Positions 43,390 through 51,117 are shown, counted from the stretch's first letter. The stretch is 64,000 nt of DNA from Streptomyces xylophagus (GCF_000716435.1 NZ_JNWO01000004.1:248001-312000), one strand, 5' to 3'. Made by a program: numbers and translations. Notes: generated by a model from the letters alone, not told the origin.

Positions 43390-43710
43390 TCAGTGGGCGT
43401 GTATGGTCCCCGTTCCGTACGGTGCGCCGCTGTCGGGGTGCTCTTGGGGGAGCGGGGCTCGCACGAACTGGGTGCGGCGCTCGTCGGACGCGCCGATCTC
43501 CTGGTAGTTGCGGCGGGCCTCTCGGAGGCTAAGACCGTGGTTGGGGTCTCCTCGGACCTCTTCCGCGCCGTGCTCGTCCTGGCCGTCGTCCTCCCAGAAA
43601 CAGACCTGGCAGATCTCGTACGCTCCGCGCTCGGCGAGGGTGATGAAGCCGCAGCAAGGACAGCGATACGGTCCGTCCTTGGCGTCGCCTCGAACATTGT
43701 TGAAGGTCAC
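43390..43710 (-). CDS. CPCC-type cysteine-rich protein
   Basis: 106-aa protein with the CPCC signature YRCPCCGFITLAERGAYEICQVCFWEDDGQDEH, in which two CxxC-type pairs form a probable zinc site. The following NHGLSLREARRNYQEIGA is also typical of the family. GTG at 43710 has GAGGATG 7 nt upstream; the frame is open to 43737. CPCC proteins are small, often linked to toxin or mobile-element loci, and of unknown function. Confidence 0.75.
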   Translation of the reverse strand: MTFNNVRGDAKDGPYRCPCCGFITLAERGAYEICQVCFWEDDGQDEHGAEEVRGDPNHGLSLREARRNYQEIGASDERRTQFVRAPLPQEHPDSGAPYGTGTIHAH

Positions 43711-43970
43711 AGTTGCATCCTCGGCCACCAACACCACAAGGGCTCACAGCTTTTAGCGGGGACTTGCCAGGCAGGAGCCGGCTCGCACGAGTCGTCGATC
43801 AAGCAGCCCGCTGCACATCATGCGTTGGGGTGCACGCTTTCCAACTATGGGGTGGGGTAACCGGGTGCGTGCAGGGGCGTTCACCTGGTTCATGGACGGC
43901 TGCTTGGCGGGTGGAACACGGCTCCTGGTCTTGCGTGAACGGCTGTGAACGGCGGTGAATGAGACGGAAA

Positions 43971-43999
43971 TTGAGACGACGACGCCCTCCTCCTATGCT
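43971..43999 (+). promoter_or_regulatory. Promoter of a leaderless transcript
   Basis: TTGAGA (43971-43976) and TATGCT (43994-43999) are separated by exactly 17 bp. The ATG of the AlbA_2 gene lies 7 nt after the -10 box, where transcription would start, so the mRNA is probably leaderless. No ribosome site precedes the ATG. Confidence 0.65.
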
Positions 44000-44005
44000 G
44001 GTGGG

Positions 44006-45322
44006 ATGGCAAGTTCATGGACCCGCCTTCACCAGGAACTCGGCATCTCACCCGGCCCGCTGACCTATTCGCACATTCAGCAGGGCACGGACGAGATAGT
44101 CGGCGAACGAGACGACCTCGACTGGAAGCGTGATCTTCCGAAGAAGGCCGAGCCTGGCGAGTGGAACGAATTTTCGAAGGATGTCGCCGCCATGGCCAAC
44201 GCCCGCGGTGGCCTGCTCATCTACGGCGTCCGCAACGACCGCAAGATCACGGGCGTTGACCCCAACGCCGTCCACACGGAGCATCTCTTTAAGTGGCTCC
44301 GTGCGAACACGCAGCCGTATGTTGCTGGCGTCGACGCCTACACGCTCACCTCAGAGGACGGCAGCTTGAGCGTGCTGGTGGTCGACGTTCCGGCGAGCGC
44401 GATGGCACCGCACTTCATTCTGGGTGCCACACCACGTGAGAAGGAGCTCCGGGCATTTGCAGTGCCCTTTCGGTACTCGGACCACACTGGATGGCTCGCT
44501 GAGCACGAAATCGATCGTGCGTATCGTGACCGCTTCGCCAGGCAAGCTGTGGCTGACCAAGCCCTGGAACGGCACCTAGACCGCATCCGCGAGGTGGTCC
44601 TGACCGATGGGTTCCCACCGATCGCGTGGTTCATCGCCGTGTCGCGTCCTTCCCGGCCACTGCCACCCCTGGTGCCGCCCACTGGCCGGCAGGAAGCCCG
44701 GGACGTTCTCAACGCGACGCTGGCAACGGCGGTCAGCATGCAAGGAGAATTCGATGTCACGCAGTTGATGCGCAATACACTTAGCGGTAGTCCACAGATC
44801 GGCCTGCGCTGTTGGATCGAGGGGAACTTTCTACACCCCTTTGTGGGGTCGCACCCGAGAGGTCGGCTCATGCTGGTGGAACTCCACCACGATGGCACAG
44901 TGGTGTATGCCGTCGACGTTTCACGCCTGGCGAGGCAGAAGAACGTCATTCCCACGGAGCCTCCCCAGGGCGCCTACACTCCGGTAGAAAGTAGGGTGAT
45001 ACAGGTCGCCGCGTGTGAGGCGGTCGCACTCGCGCACGAATTTCGGCGCGCGCGACGTATCGACAGCAGCACCGATTTGGCGGCCGCGCTTGTCTCGATG
45101 GAGAAGTCACCTGCGCCCGGCTTGCCCTTCCCTGGATACGCGCCGGTCATCGAGAATCACAGCTTCCTTGATGTTCCCTCAACTGCCCGGTGTCCTAAGA
45201 GGATCCTTCCCGTGGGCTCGGAGTTGCCTCCCGCTGCCGATCGAACGGCATTGCGTGACTGCGCTCAATCTCTTGCTTCCGGGTTGCTGAACCAGTTCGG
45301 CCTTGAGTCGATTTTTCCGTAA
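44006..45322 (+). CDS. AlbA_2 (Schlafen-type) putative DNA/RNA-binding protein
   Basis: 438-aa protein. The N-terminal AlbA_2 domain is clear: DDLDWKRDLPKKAEPGEWNEFSKDVAAMANARGGLLIYGVRNDRKITGVDP, with the E/D-x-K and GGLLIYGV motifs. The rest has no recognised domain; it has a PIAWFIAVSRPSRPLPPL segment and a Pro-rich C-terminus. ATG at 44006 is at the predicted transcription start of a leaderless promoter; the frame is open from 43955. AlbA_2 proteins occur in defence and regulatory settings. A second, different AlbA_2 protein is encoded downstream. Confidence 0.8.
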   Translation: MASSWTRLHQELGISPGPLTYSHIQQGTDEIVGERDDLDWKRDLPKKAEPGEWNEFSKDVAAMANARGGLLIYGVRNDRKITGVDPNAVHTEHLFKWLRANTQPYVAGVDAYTLTSEDGSLSVLVVDVPASAMAPHFILGATPREKELRAFAVPFRYSDHTGWLAEHEIDRAYRDRFARQAVADQALERHLDRIREVVLTDGFPPIAWFIAVSRPSRPLPPLVPPTGRQEARDVLNATLATAVSMQGEFDVTQLMRNTLSGSPQIGLRCWIEGNFLHPFVGSHPRGRLMLVELHHDGTVVYAVDVSRLARQKNVIPTEPPQGAYTPVESRVIQVAACEAVALAHEFRRARRIDSSTDLAAALVSMEKSPAPGLPFPGYAPVIENHSFLDVPSTARCPKRILPVGSELPPAADRTALRDCAQSLASGLLNQFGLESIFP

Positions 45323-45359
45323 CGCTGCGGAGCACGTGCTGCCGGACTTCAATGTCCGC

Positions 45360-45383
45360 CGTCGTCTGAGATGTCAGACGACG
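45360..45383 (+). terminator. Hairpin after the first AlbA_2 gene
   Basis: CGTCGTCTGA and TCAGACGACG form a perfect 10-bp stem with a GATG loop, 38 bp after the stop. No T-run follows. Confidence 0.5.
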
Positions 45384-45472
45384 TGTCGCTGGTCGCTGGT
45401 ACAACACCCCAGCCACTTGGAGGTGTTGCACATGGTGTGGCACGGTTGTCTAGACCCGATCGATGATTGTAG

Positions 45473-45810
45473 CCATGAGCTTGGGAAGCTCGGGTTTCCC
45501 GGCGGCGATTGCTGTGCTGACCTGCTGCGGGGTGGTGCTAGAGCCCTGGGTGCGTCCCGGGCCCCTCCCCGCTGTTCACCGTGGTTCCCCGCAGGATCTG
45601 GCACGCGAATGGCACGACCCGTTCGCCACTGAGAACCCTGGGCGACAACTCGGTCTTGGGGCTTGAGCCTCAGCCGACGACAGTCAGCCACGATGGCGGG
45701 TGCGCCAACCGATCAGGTGCGCGTGCGTCTCGCTGCACCCCCACCGGGCTCAGCCACGCTGCTGATCCGTCGACCAGAGCAAGCCGCGACGGCCATCCCG
45801 TGACAACGGC
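45473..45810. repeat. Cargo repeat pair Y-X, copy B
   Basis: Segment Y (45473 to about 45600) and segment X (45672-45810) match copy A at 43074-43350, but in the opposite order and the same orientation. The 636-bp gap 45323-45958 contains the hairpin, this repeat pair and no gene I can support. Confidence 0.55.
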
Positions 45811-45958
45811 TCTGGGGCCCTCAGTGGGAATCCCTGAGGTAGCGGCACCTCCTACAGAGCGGTCTGCGCCCGTGGCTCCGGGCATGGCCAGGGGCCCGGT
45901 CCTGGCCGGTGGGACAAATCTTTATGCACCCATGCGACAGACCTGCCATAGTTGTCGA

Positions 45959-47080
45959 ATGGTAATCAGGATCAACAAGAAGAGTCGAGCGCTAATCGTA
46001 GACGGGGTAGAGGTATCCCCCTGCGGCCTCACCTACATGTACGAATATGAAGAATGCGCGGAAATTAGCCTGCTGGCACTTCGGCGTGCGATTGCCGAGC
46101 TGGAAGGCAAAAAAGCACCTCCTGTGAAGTCTGCGCCTAAGCGAGACGGACCTGTTGACATGTCGGAATTGGGTGAGACCTCATTACTTGAGGGCGTGTC
46201 GAATAATGTCTCATTTTGCCTGCGTGACGGAATTGGGCCGGAGTTTATTACGGTAGATGTGAGCGATGAAGGGGACTTAATTTCCTCTTTCTTCATTCCC
46301 TGTGAAGTGGATGACGATCGCTCCATGGTTGAGACTGTATCTCCTCATTTGAAGTTCCGGGGGGCTCACCTTCTCCGATATAAGTATGAGGAAAATCCAG
46401 GCGAAAAGATCCCGCCGGGGTGGGATTTTGACATCCTGCTGCCACTCCGGAAATTATCCCTTTCTGGAGTTCGTCAGTTGGCGACAGTGATAGCTGAGAC
46501 AATCAGGCGTCCTCCCGAGCCTATGGGGCCCGTGGTGGCCCAGGAACTTTGCCATGGTGCACCGGAATCCCTCATTGGATCGGAGGAATCAGATTGGCTG
46601 GAAGTTAAGTCCCAGGGGTATAATCTCGATATTTTCAGAGATCGGATTGAACTCGCTCAGGATGTCTCGCGATTCGCCAATAGTGAGGGTGGTGGGCTTC
46701 TCGTTGTCGGGTACAGGACCAAGAAAACTCGACACGGTGAAGTGATCTCTAAGTTTACGCCCGAAAAAGAGGCATTGGTGCGAGCTAATCGCTACCGGTC
46801 GATTATTGACGCTCGCGTCTTCCCTCCCGTTGACGGTCTAAGGGTACGAGCATCTCAGCAGGAGGGCGGGTGGGTGCTATCGATTCTCGTTCCACCGCAA
46901 GCGGAGGAGAACAAGCCGTTTCTTGTCCATGGGGCTATCGTGGATGGGAAAATGGAGGGAGCTTTCATTTCGGTCGTGAGGCGGAGAGGTGAGGCATCTA
47001 TTCCCATCACAGGGCCCGCTATTCACAGCATGTTGGCTGCAGGCCGAGGCTTGTTGCGCGGCGGGTTCCATCAGAGGTGA
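45959..47080 (+). CDS. Second AlbA_2-type protein, TTA-containing
   Basis: 373-aa protein. The AlbA_2 domain is in the C-terminal half: SEESDWLEVKSQGYNLDIFRDRIELAQDVSRFANSEGGGLLVVGYRTKKTRHGEVISKFTPEK. The N-terminal half has no recognised domain (LTYMYEYEECAEISLLALRR; GETSLLEGVSNNVSF). GC and codon use are clearly lower than in neighbours, and three TTA codons occur, so translation may depend on the bldA tRNA. ATG at 45959 lies 6 nt after CATAGT, possibly leaderless; ATG at 45932 is an alternative. It looks recently acquired. Confidence 0.75.
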   Translation: MVIRINKKSRALIVDGVEVSPCGLTYMYEYEECAEISLLALRRAIAELEGKKAPPVKSAPKRDGPVDMSELGETSLLEGVSNNVSFCLRDGIGPEFITVDVSDEGDLISSFFIPCEVDDDRSMVETVSPHLKFRGAHLLRYKYEENPGEKIPPGWDFDILLPLRKLSLSGVRQLATVIAETIRRPPEPMGPVVAQELCHGAPESLIGSEESDWLEVKSQGYNLDIFRDRIELAQDVSRFANSEGGGLLVVGYRTKKTRHGEVISKFTPEKEALVRANRYRSIIDARVFPPVDGLRVRASQQEGGWVLSILVPPQAEENKPFLVHGAIVDGKMEGAFISVVRRRGEASIPITGPAIHSMLAAGRGLLRGGFHQR

Positions 47081-47152
47081 CCCCATTGCGACGCAAGCCA
47101 AGGTTCGTGGAGCCGACCGCCCCAGCCGCGGCGTACCCGTTCTCTGACATTA

Positions 47153-47267
47153 GGCGGCTGATTGCCATGAGCGCGGCACGGCCCCTGGCCGGGCTGGAGC
47201 GGGGCGGAGACAGGAGCGCAGGCCCGGCCGGGGGCCGTGCCGCGCCCGGGGAGCGGAGCGAGCCGCC
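47153..47267. repeat. Large nested inverted repeat between convergent genes
   Basis: An inner stem of 24 bp pairs 47171-47194 with 47222-47245 with a single G-T mismatch and a 27-nt loop. An outer 7-bp pair GGCGGCT/AGCCGCC (47153-47159 and 47261-47267) closes the structure. It may be a strong bidirectional terminator or a DNA-processing site of the element. Confidence 0.6.
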
Positions 47268-47292
47268 TTGAACCAGTAGAGAAGGTTGTTAC

Positions 47293-47517
47293 TCAGTCGG
47301 CGCTTGGGGCGGCTGTGATGCTGCGGGACTGTGTTGCGGCTCGGCGAAGAGCGTCGGCTACCTGGTCGGCGGCGTCGGCGGACAAGAGGATCTCTTGGGT
47401 CCACAGGATCGAGAGCCTGATGTCACCGTTGAGTAGGTTGGTGGCGACGTCGAGTTCCGTGCCGTTGCCGGTGATGTCGTGCACGTTGAGGTCCTGATCG
47501 CTGCTGTAGGCGCTCAT
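47293..47517 (-). CDS. Small protein coupled to the DUF1152 gene
   Basis: 74-aa protein MSAYSSDQDLNVHDITGNGT, then ELDVATNLLNGDIRLSILWTQEILLSADAADQVADALRRAA. Its ATG overlaps the DUF1152 stop (ATGA), so it is made from the same mRNA. No domain recognised; the composition suggests one beta sheet and one helix. Confidence 0.6.
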   Translation of the reverse strand: MSAYSSDQDLNVHDITGNGTELDVATNLLNGDIRLSILWTQEILLSADAADQVADALRRAATQSRSITAAPSAD

Positions 47518-48632
47518 GGTGTCCGGCTCGGCCCCTGGGGGCCATCGGCCGTAATGCTCCACAACGGGGCTGCGTACTGCTCCGGGTGGCTGTTGAGGAG
47601 CAGTCGGCGCAGGTCATCGCGCTGTGAGCCGTCGAGGTGCAAGACCTCGGTGAGGTGGCGGAACGTCGTGTGGGTGACTCCACGGCTTCGTGCTTCGGCC
47701 TCGAACTGGGCGAGCTGTGGCAGTACTGAGTCGGCGTCGAGCCTCGCCGGCTGTTGCTCCTTGAGCCAAAGAGCCTTGTTGCGCTCGTAGTCGATTTCCG
47801 AGAAGCCGCAGACCTCGCGGCTCAAGGCCTCTGCCTCGTCCAGGGTGGTTGTCGCCATGATGGCGCGGGCCAACTCGTTGCGGCTCAGGGCCTCGTCCAG
47901 GTCGACTTCGTGGACGGTCGGGCTCTCGTCGGTGAGAGGGATGGGAAGTCCCGCGTCCCGGACCTCGCACGTGCCGCGTACACCTCGGGCTGTTGCAGCG
48001 AGCATCCCGGTTGCCTCGGAGGGGTGCCACTCCAGGACCGAGCCGATCGGTTCGACGTCCTTCGCCGTGAACGTGTGGACCACTGGACCGAGCAGGCCGC
48101 GCAAATCCTCGTGTGACAGTTCGCCGTCCAGGCCGGGGCCTGCGACCAACAGCCGTATTGGCGCGTTCACTTGGCCGCATGCTGCCAGCGTCAAGGAGTC
48201 GGCGAGAGGGCTCCTCAGCGTCGGTTCGCCGCCGCGGGCCAGCACGTCGCCGCCTACGTCCAGGAGGTCGATTGTGGTCGGTTGCAAGTGGGTGAGCAGT
48301 TCTTCGACCTGGCGCGTCACACCCTCAGCGCCGTGCCTCGGGTCGATCAACGCGATTGTGTGCGGGAGTTCTGCGGCGAGTCGGGGGAGCGTCGAACCTG
48401 CCGGAGCGATGGGGCGAGCCTCCGCCGGCACCTTCCGGACGGCCGGGGTGATCACTTCGAGGCCGGTGAAGTCGTCGGCGCTTCTTGGGCCCGGTATCGG
48501 GTCGATCAGCAGGCGGTCCCACGCGTAAGTGAGGATCACCGCATGGTCCCCGTCGCCGTAGAGGGCGGCGTCAAGCATTGCGGCGGCGACTGCGTCGCCC
48601 CCTCCTCCTGCTGCGACGATCAACCGCGTCAT
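47514..48632 (-). CDS. DUF1152 family protein
   Basis: 372-aa protein. It starts MTRLIVAAGGGGDAVAAAML, the Gly-rich N-terminal loop typical of DUF1152, followed by LTYAWDRLLIDPIPGPRSADDFTGL and LLDVGGDVLARGGEPTLRSPLADSL. The Gly-rich loop suggests nucleotide or phosphate binding; no activity is known. The divergent GntR gene starts 81 bp away, and the operator between them probably controls both. The start ATG at 48632 is the first that matches the family. Confidence 0.8.
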   Translation of the reverse strand: MTRLIVAAGGGGDAVAAAMLDAALYGDGDHAVILTYAWDRLLIDPIPGPRSADDFTGLEVITPAVRKVPAEARPIAPAGSTLPRLAAELPHTIALIDPRHGAEGVTRQVEELLTHLQPTTIDLLDVGGDVLARGGEPTLRSPLADSLTLAACGQVNAPIRLLVAGPGLDGELSHEDLRGLLGPVVHTFTAKDVEPIGSVLEWHPSEATGMLAATARGVRGTCEVRDAGLPIPLTDESPTVHEVDLDEALSRNELARAIMATTTLDEAEALSREVCGFSEIDYERNKALWLKEQQPARLDADSVLPQLAQFEAEARSRGVTHTTFRHLTEVLHLDGSQRDDLRRLLLNSHPEQYAAPLWSITADGPQGPSRTP

Positions 48633-48674
48633 GGGCCCAAGCGTACGGGGTCGCCCCTTGACCACTCGCTCTAT

Positions 48675-48697
48675 AGTGGCTAGAGGCTATAGCCACT
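48675..48697. promoter_or_regulatory. Operator for the first GntR-type regulator
   Basis: AGTGGCTA and TAGCCACT flank 7 bp in an inverted repeat, upstream of the gntR start and between divergent genes. A TTGACC (48657-48662) and TAGAGG pair with 18-bp spacing lies over it. The same half-site recurs downstream of this gene. Confidence 0.65.
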
Positions 48698-48713
48698 TGG
48701 ACGAGGAGGGGAC

Positions 48714-49454
48714 ATGCCTCAGATTGAGGAGGCTCAGCCGAAGTATCTCCAGATCGCGCACTTCATCCGTGATCAGATCCTTCGGGGTGACCTGCGGCCG
48801 GGGGACGAGGTTCCTTCGGAGCGACAGTTGGCGGTGAGTTGGAAGGTGTCCCGGCCGACGGCGGCGCGGTCGTTGGAGGCGCTGAGCCATCAGGGACTCG
48901 TAGAGAAGCGGCAGGGGTCCGGCACGTACGTGCGGAGCCTTGAAGTGAACCGTCGTGCGCGGGAGTTGTACGGGCGAGCCCGGCAGACCGGAAAGATCTA
49001 CACGTCCGGTGAGTACGCGGTGATCACGTCGGCCGGGTGGCTGGAGGCGCCGGACCACGTCGCTGAGGCGTTGGGCCTGGTGAAGGATCGGCGGGCCGTG
49101 CATCGCCGGCGTGTCACCAACAACCAGGACGGGCCCCTCTCGCTGTCCACTTCGTGGTTCGCGCCGGACGTCGGGCAACGGGCGCTCAAGCTGCTGGAGC
49201 CGGAGCGAATCCAGGAAGGCACCCTGATGTACGTCGAGAACTCGACGGGCCGGCAGGGGAGTTACGCCGAGGATCGCATGTGTGCCAGGCCCGGGACCGA
49301 GGAGGAGGTGGCTGACCTTCAACTTGAGCCTGGCTCTGCGGTGTTGGTCGTGCATCACGTCGTCTTCGACCTCCAGGACCGGCCGTTGGAGTTCGCCGAG
49401 GCCACCTATCCGCCGCACCGCTGGGCGTTCGAGCAGGGGTATCCGCTCACCTGA
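48714..49454 (+). CDS. GntR-family regulator with UTRA domain (first)
   Basis: 246-aa protein. N-terminal winged helix: YLQIAHFIRDQILRGDLRPGDEVPSERQLAVSWKVSRPTAARSLEALSHQGLVEKRQGSGTYV; C-terminal UTRA effector domain (ending RPLEFAEATYPPHRWAFEQGY). KorSA-type GntR proteins repress transfer or replication genes in AICEs. ATG at 48714 has GAGGAGGGG upstream. The operator sites at 48675 and 49490-49532 flank it, so it probably controls itself, the DUF1152 pair and the downstream genes. Confidence 0.9.
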   Translation: MPQIEEAQPKYLQIAHFIRDQILRGDLRPGDEVPSERQLAVSWKVSRPTAARSLEALSHQGLVEKRQGSGTYVRSLEVNRRARELYGRARQTGKIYTSGEYAVITSAGWLEAPDHVAEALGLVKDRRAVHRRRVTNNQDGPLSLSTSWFAPDVGQRALKLLEPERIQEGTLMYVENSTGRQGSYAEDRMCARPGTEEEVADLQLEPGSAVLVVHHVVFDLQDRPLEFAEATYPPHRWAFEQGYPLT

Positions 49455-49489
49455 TGGTTCGTCACTTCGTCGAACCGCTTGCGCGTTGC

Positions 49490-49532
49490 AAGTGGCTAAT
49501 GCCACTATCCAGTAAGTGGCTAAGGCTACTTG
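49490..49532 (+). promoter_or_regulatory. Two further GntR operator-like sites
   Basis: AAGTGGCTAATGCCACT (49490-49506) has perfect AGTGGC/GCCACT arms. AAGTGGCTAAGGCTACTT (49514-49531) is an imperfect version. Both share the AAGTGGCTA half-site with the operator upstream of gntR and lie just before the next gene. Confidence 0.6.
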
Positions 49533-49550
49533 ATCGGAAGGGGGCACGGA

Positions 49551-49724
49551 GTGACGAGTCAGCGGCCGGACCAGGGAGCGCGCTTACCTTGCCGGAGTTG
49601 TCGGGGACGTGGCTGGAAGCGCGTCGGTTCGCGCACGTCCCTGACGCTCGCCGCTGCTGCTGACCGCACCCGTGCCACATCGAAGCGGCGCTGCCTCGAC
49701 TGCGACGGCAGCGGCAAGGAGTAG
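49551..49724 (+). CDS. Small DnaJ-type zinc-finger protein
   Basis: 57-aa protein with two CxxCxGxG-type motifs: CRSCRGRGW near the N-terminus and CLDCDGSGKE at the C-terminus, as in one DnaJ zinc-finger unit. GTG at 49551 follows GGAAGGGGGCACGGA. Such mini-proteins are frequent in AICE regulatory regions. It begins 20 bp after the GntR-type operator sites. Confidence 0.65.
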   Translation: MTSQRPDQGARLPCRSCRGRGWKRVGSRTSLTLAAAADRTRATSKRRCLDCDGSGKE

Positions 49725-49730
49725 ACGCGG

Positions 49731-50168
49731 ATGACTTACGCGATCGACCACCACCCCTCTGAGGGCTCACCGCGACTCGGCGCGATGAGCCTGCATCCTG
49801 CTCCGGAGTCCGTCCCCAGGGCCCGGCGCTGGTTCCGGAAGTTCATCGCCCCGTACAACCCGGCCTGTTCGATCGACGACTGCGCGCTGATGATCTCGGA
49901 ATTGGTGACCAACGCCATCCGCTACGGGCGGGCCGACGACCCGTGGCTTGTGCGGGTGGAATGGTTCCGGGATGGCGCCTCGCTCCGGGTCGAGGTCCAC
50001 AACCCTGGATTCCCGGCGAACGTACGGTTGCGGCACCCGGATGCCAACGATGCGCATGGGCGCGGGCTGCTGCTGGTCGACTCGATCGCCGAGTCGTGGC
50101 ACTCCGGGCCCAGTCGCTTCGGCGGCACGGTCGTCTCCTTCGTAGTGGCCGATGCCTGGCCGGCCTGA
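49731..50168 (+). CDS. ATP-binding (HATPase, anti-sigma-type) protein
   Basis: 145-aa protein of the GHKL fold. Visible N box and ATP lid: ALMISELVTNAIRYGRADDPWLVRVEWF, then LRVEVHNPGFPANVR and DAHGRGLLLVDSIAESWHSG. This is the RsbW/SpoIIAB-like kinase type common in Streptomyces, which can bind sigma factors or anti-anti-sigma proteins. It lies 6 bp after the zinc-finger gene and likely shares its promoter. Confidence 0.85.
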   Translation: MTYAIDHHPSEGSPRLGAMSLHPAPESVPRARRWFRKFIAPYNPACSIDDCALMISELVTNAIRYGRADDPWLVRVEWFRDGASLRVEVHNPGFPANVRLRHPDANDAHGRGLLLVDSIAESWHSGPSRFGGTVVSFVVADAWPA

Positions 50169-50181
50169 AGGGGCGCCTGGG

Positions 50182-50230
50182 TTCTTTTCTATATGCACTG
50201 CCGCTAGTCTGGTTGACCAGTTGACTTGGC
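50182..50230 (+). promoter_or_regulatory. Promoter and operator of the second GntR gene
   Basis: TTCTTT (50182-50187) and TAGTCT (50205-50210) are 17 bp apart. Immediately after, GACCAGTTGACTTGGC (50215-50230) matches the complement of the palindrome at 51031-51046 at 14 of 16 positions. The site would block its own promoter. Confidence 0.6.
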
Positions 50231-50254
50231 CAATATTGACAGGCGGCGGCGTTG

Positions 50255-50983
50255 ATGGCGTATGACGTGGAGGCACCGAAGTACGTTCGCCTCGCGCAGA
50301 CCCTTCAGGGGCGCATCGAGGATGGCACATACGCCCCCGGAACCCGCGTGCCCAGTGAAAACCAACTGGTGCAGGCTTTCGGGATGTCCCGCCCGACCGT
50401 CGTCCGGGCCCTGGAGCTGCTGAAGCGTGATGGCTGGCTGGAGTCGCGGCAGGGGTACGGCACGATCGTGCGCGGGCGTCCTGCTGCGGTCGAGAAGAGG
50501 GATCGCCGGGGGACTGAAGCGCTCACGCGCGATGAGTCTCGGGCTTCGGGGCGCCTGGTCGAGGTCGGCCGTGTCCCCGTTCCGGCGCGCGTCGCCAGTG
50601 TGCTCGGGCTGCCGAAGCGCGCCAAGGTTCTCGTACGCCGGTTCCTGGTCGAGGAGGATGGCGAACCCGTCGAGCTGGTCTCGTCGTACTTCCCCGCCGG
50701 CCTGATCGAGGGCACCGACCTGGAGAGTGCCACCCCCTTGAGCGGTGGTACCCGTGCGCACCTGGAAGCACGGAAGAAGCTCCGCTTCGACCATGTGACG
50801 GAACGGGTCTCGGCTCGGTTGCCCGAGCGCGACGAGGTCGAGCTTCTGGAGGTCCCGGACGGCGTGCCCGTCCTCAGTGTCCTGGTGGTCGCGTGCGATG
50901 CCTCCGGGCAAGCGCTACAGGTCTCTGACGTCCTACTTCCTGCCGATCGGCAGGAGTTGGAAGACACCTATCGTCTGAACTGA
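50255..50983 (+). CDS. GntR-family regulator with UTRA domain (second, KorSA-like)
   Basis: 242-aa protein. The winged helix is YVRLAQTLQGRIEDGTYAPGTRVPSENQLVQAFGMSRPTVVRALELLKRDGWLESRQGYGTIV; the UTRA domain ends with VLLPADRQELEDTYRL. ATG at 50255 is chosen; a TTG lies just before it. Matching palindromes are found at its own promoter and upstream of the downstream operon. This agrees with the KorSA model in pSAM2, in which a GntR repressor controls replication and transfer genes. Confidence 0.9.
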   Translation: MAYDVEAPKYVRLAQTLQGRIEDGTYAPGTRVPSENQLVQAFGMSRPTVVRALELLKRDGWLESRQGYGTIVRGRPAAVEKRDRRGTEALTRDESRASGRLVEVGRVPVPARVASVLGLPKRAKVLVRRFLVEEDGEPVELVSSYFPAGLIEGTDLESATPLSGGTRAHLEARKKLRFDHVTERVSARLPERDEVELLEVPDGVPVLSVLVVACDASGQALQVSDVLLPADRQELEDTYRLN

Positions 50984-51023
50984 GCCCTGTCCGGGGCCAG
51001 TTGCCTGAGATTTCCGCGCTTCA

Positions 51024-51081
51024 TTGACTTGACAAGTCAACTTGTCATCCCTAACTTCGAACTTGCTAAGTCAACTTGTCA
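51024..51081 (+). promoter_or_regulatory. Operon promoter with GntR palindromes
   Basis: TTGACA (51029-51034) and TAACTT (51052-51057) are exactly 17 bp apart, the best vegetative promoter in the window. Perfect palindrome GACAAGTCAACTTGTC (51031-51046) overlaps the -35. The 14-bp AAGTCAACTTGTCA occurs at 51034 and again at 51068-51081. This should be a repressed promoter for the transfer-replication operon. Confidence 0.8.
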
Positions 51082-51117
51082 GGTGGCAAGTTGATCGAAC
51101 CTGAAGGAGAACTCTCT

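Noticed and set aside
43204..43860. Plus-strand open frame opposite the CPCC gene
   Set aside because: No ribosome site or domain; the minus-strand CPCC protein has a clear family signature in the same DNA.
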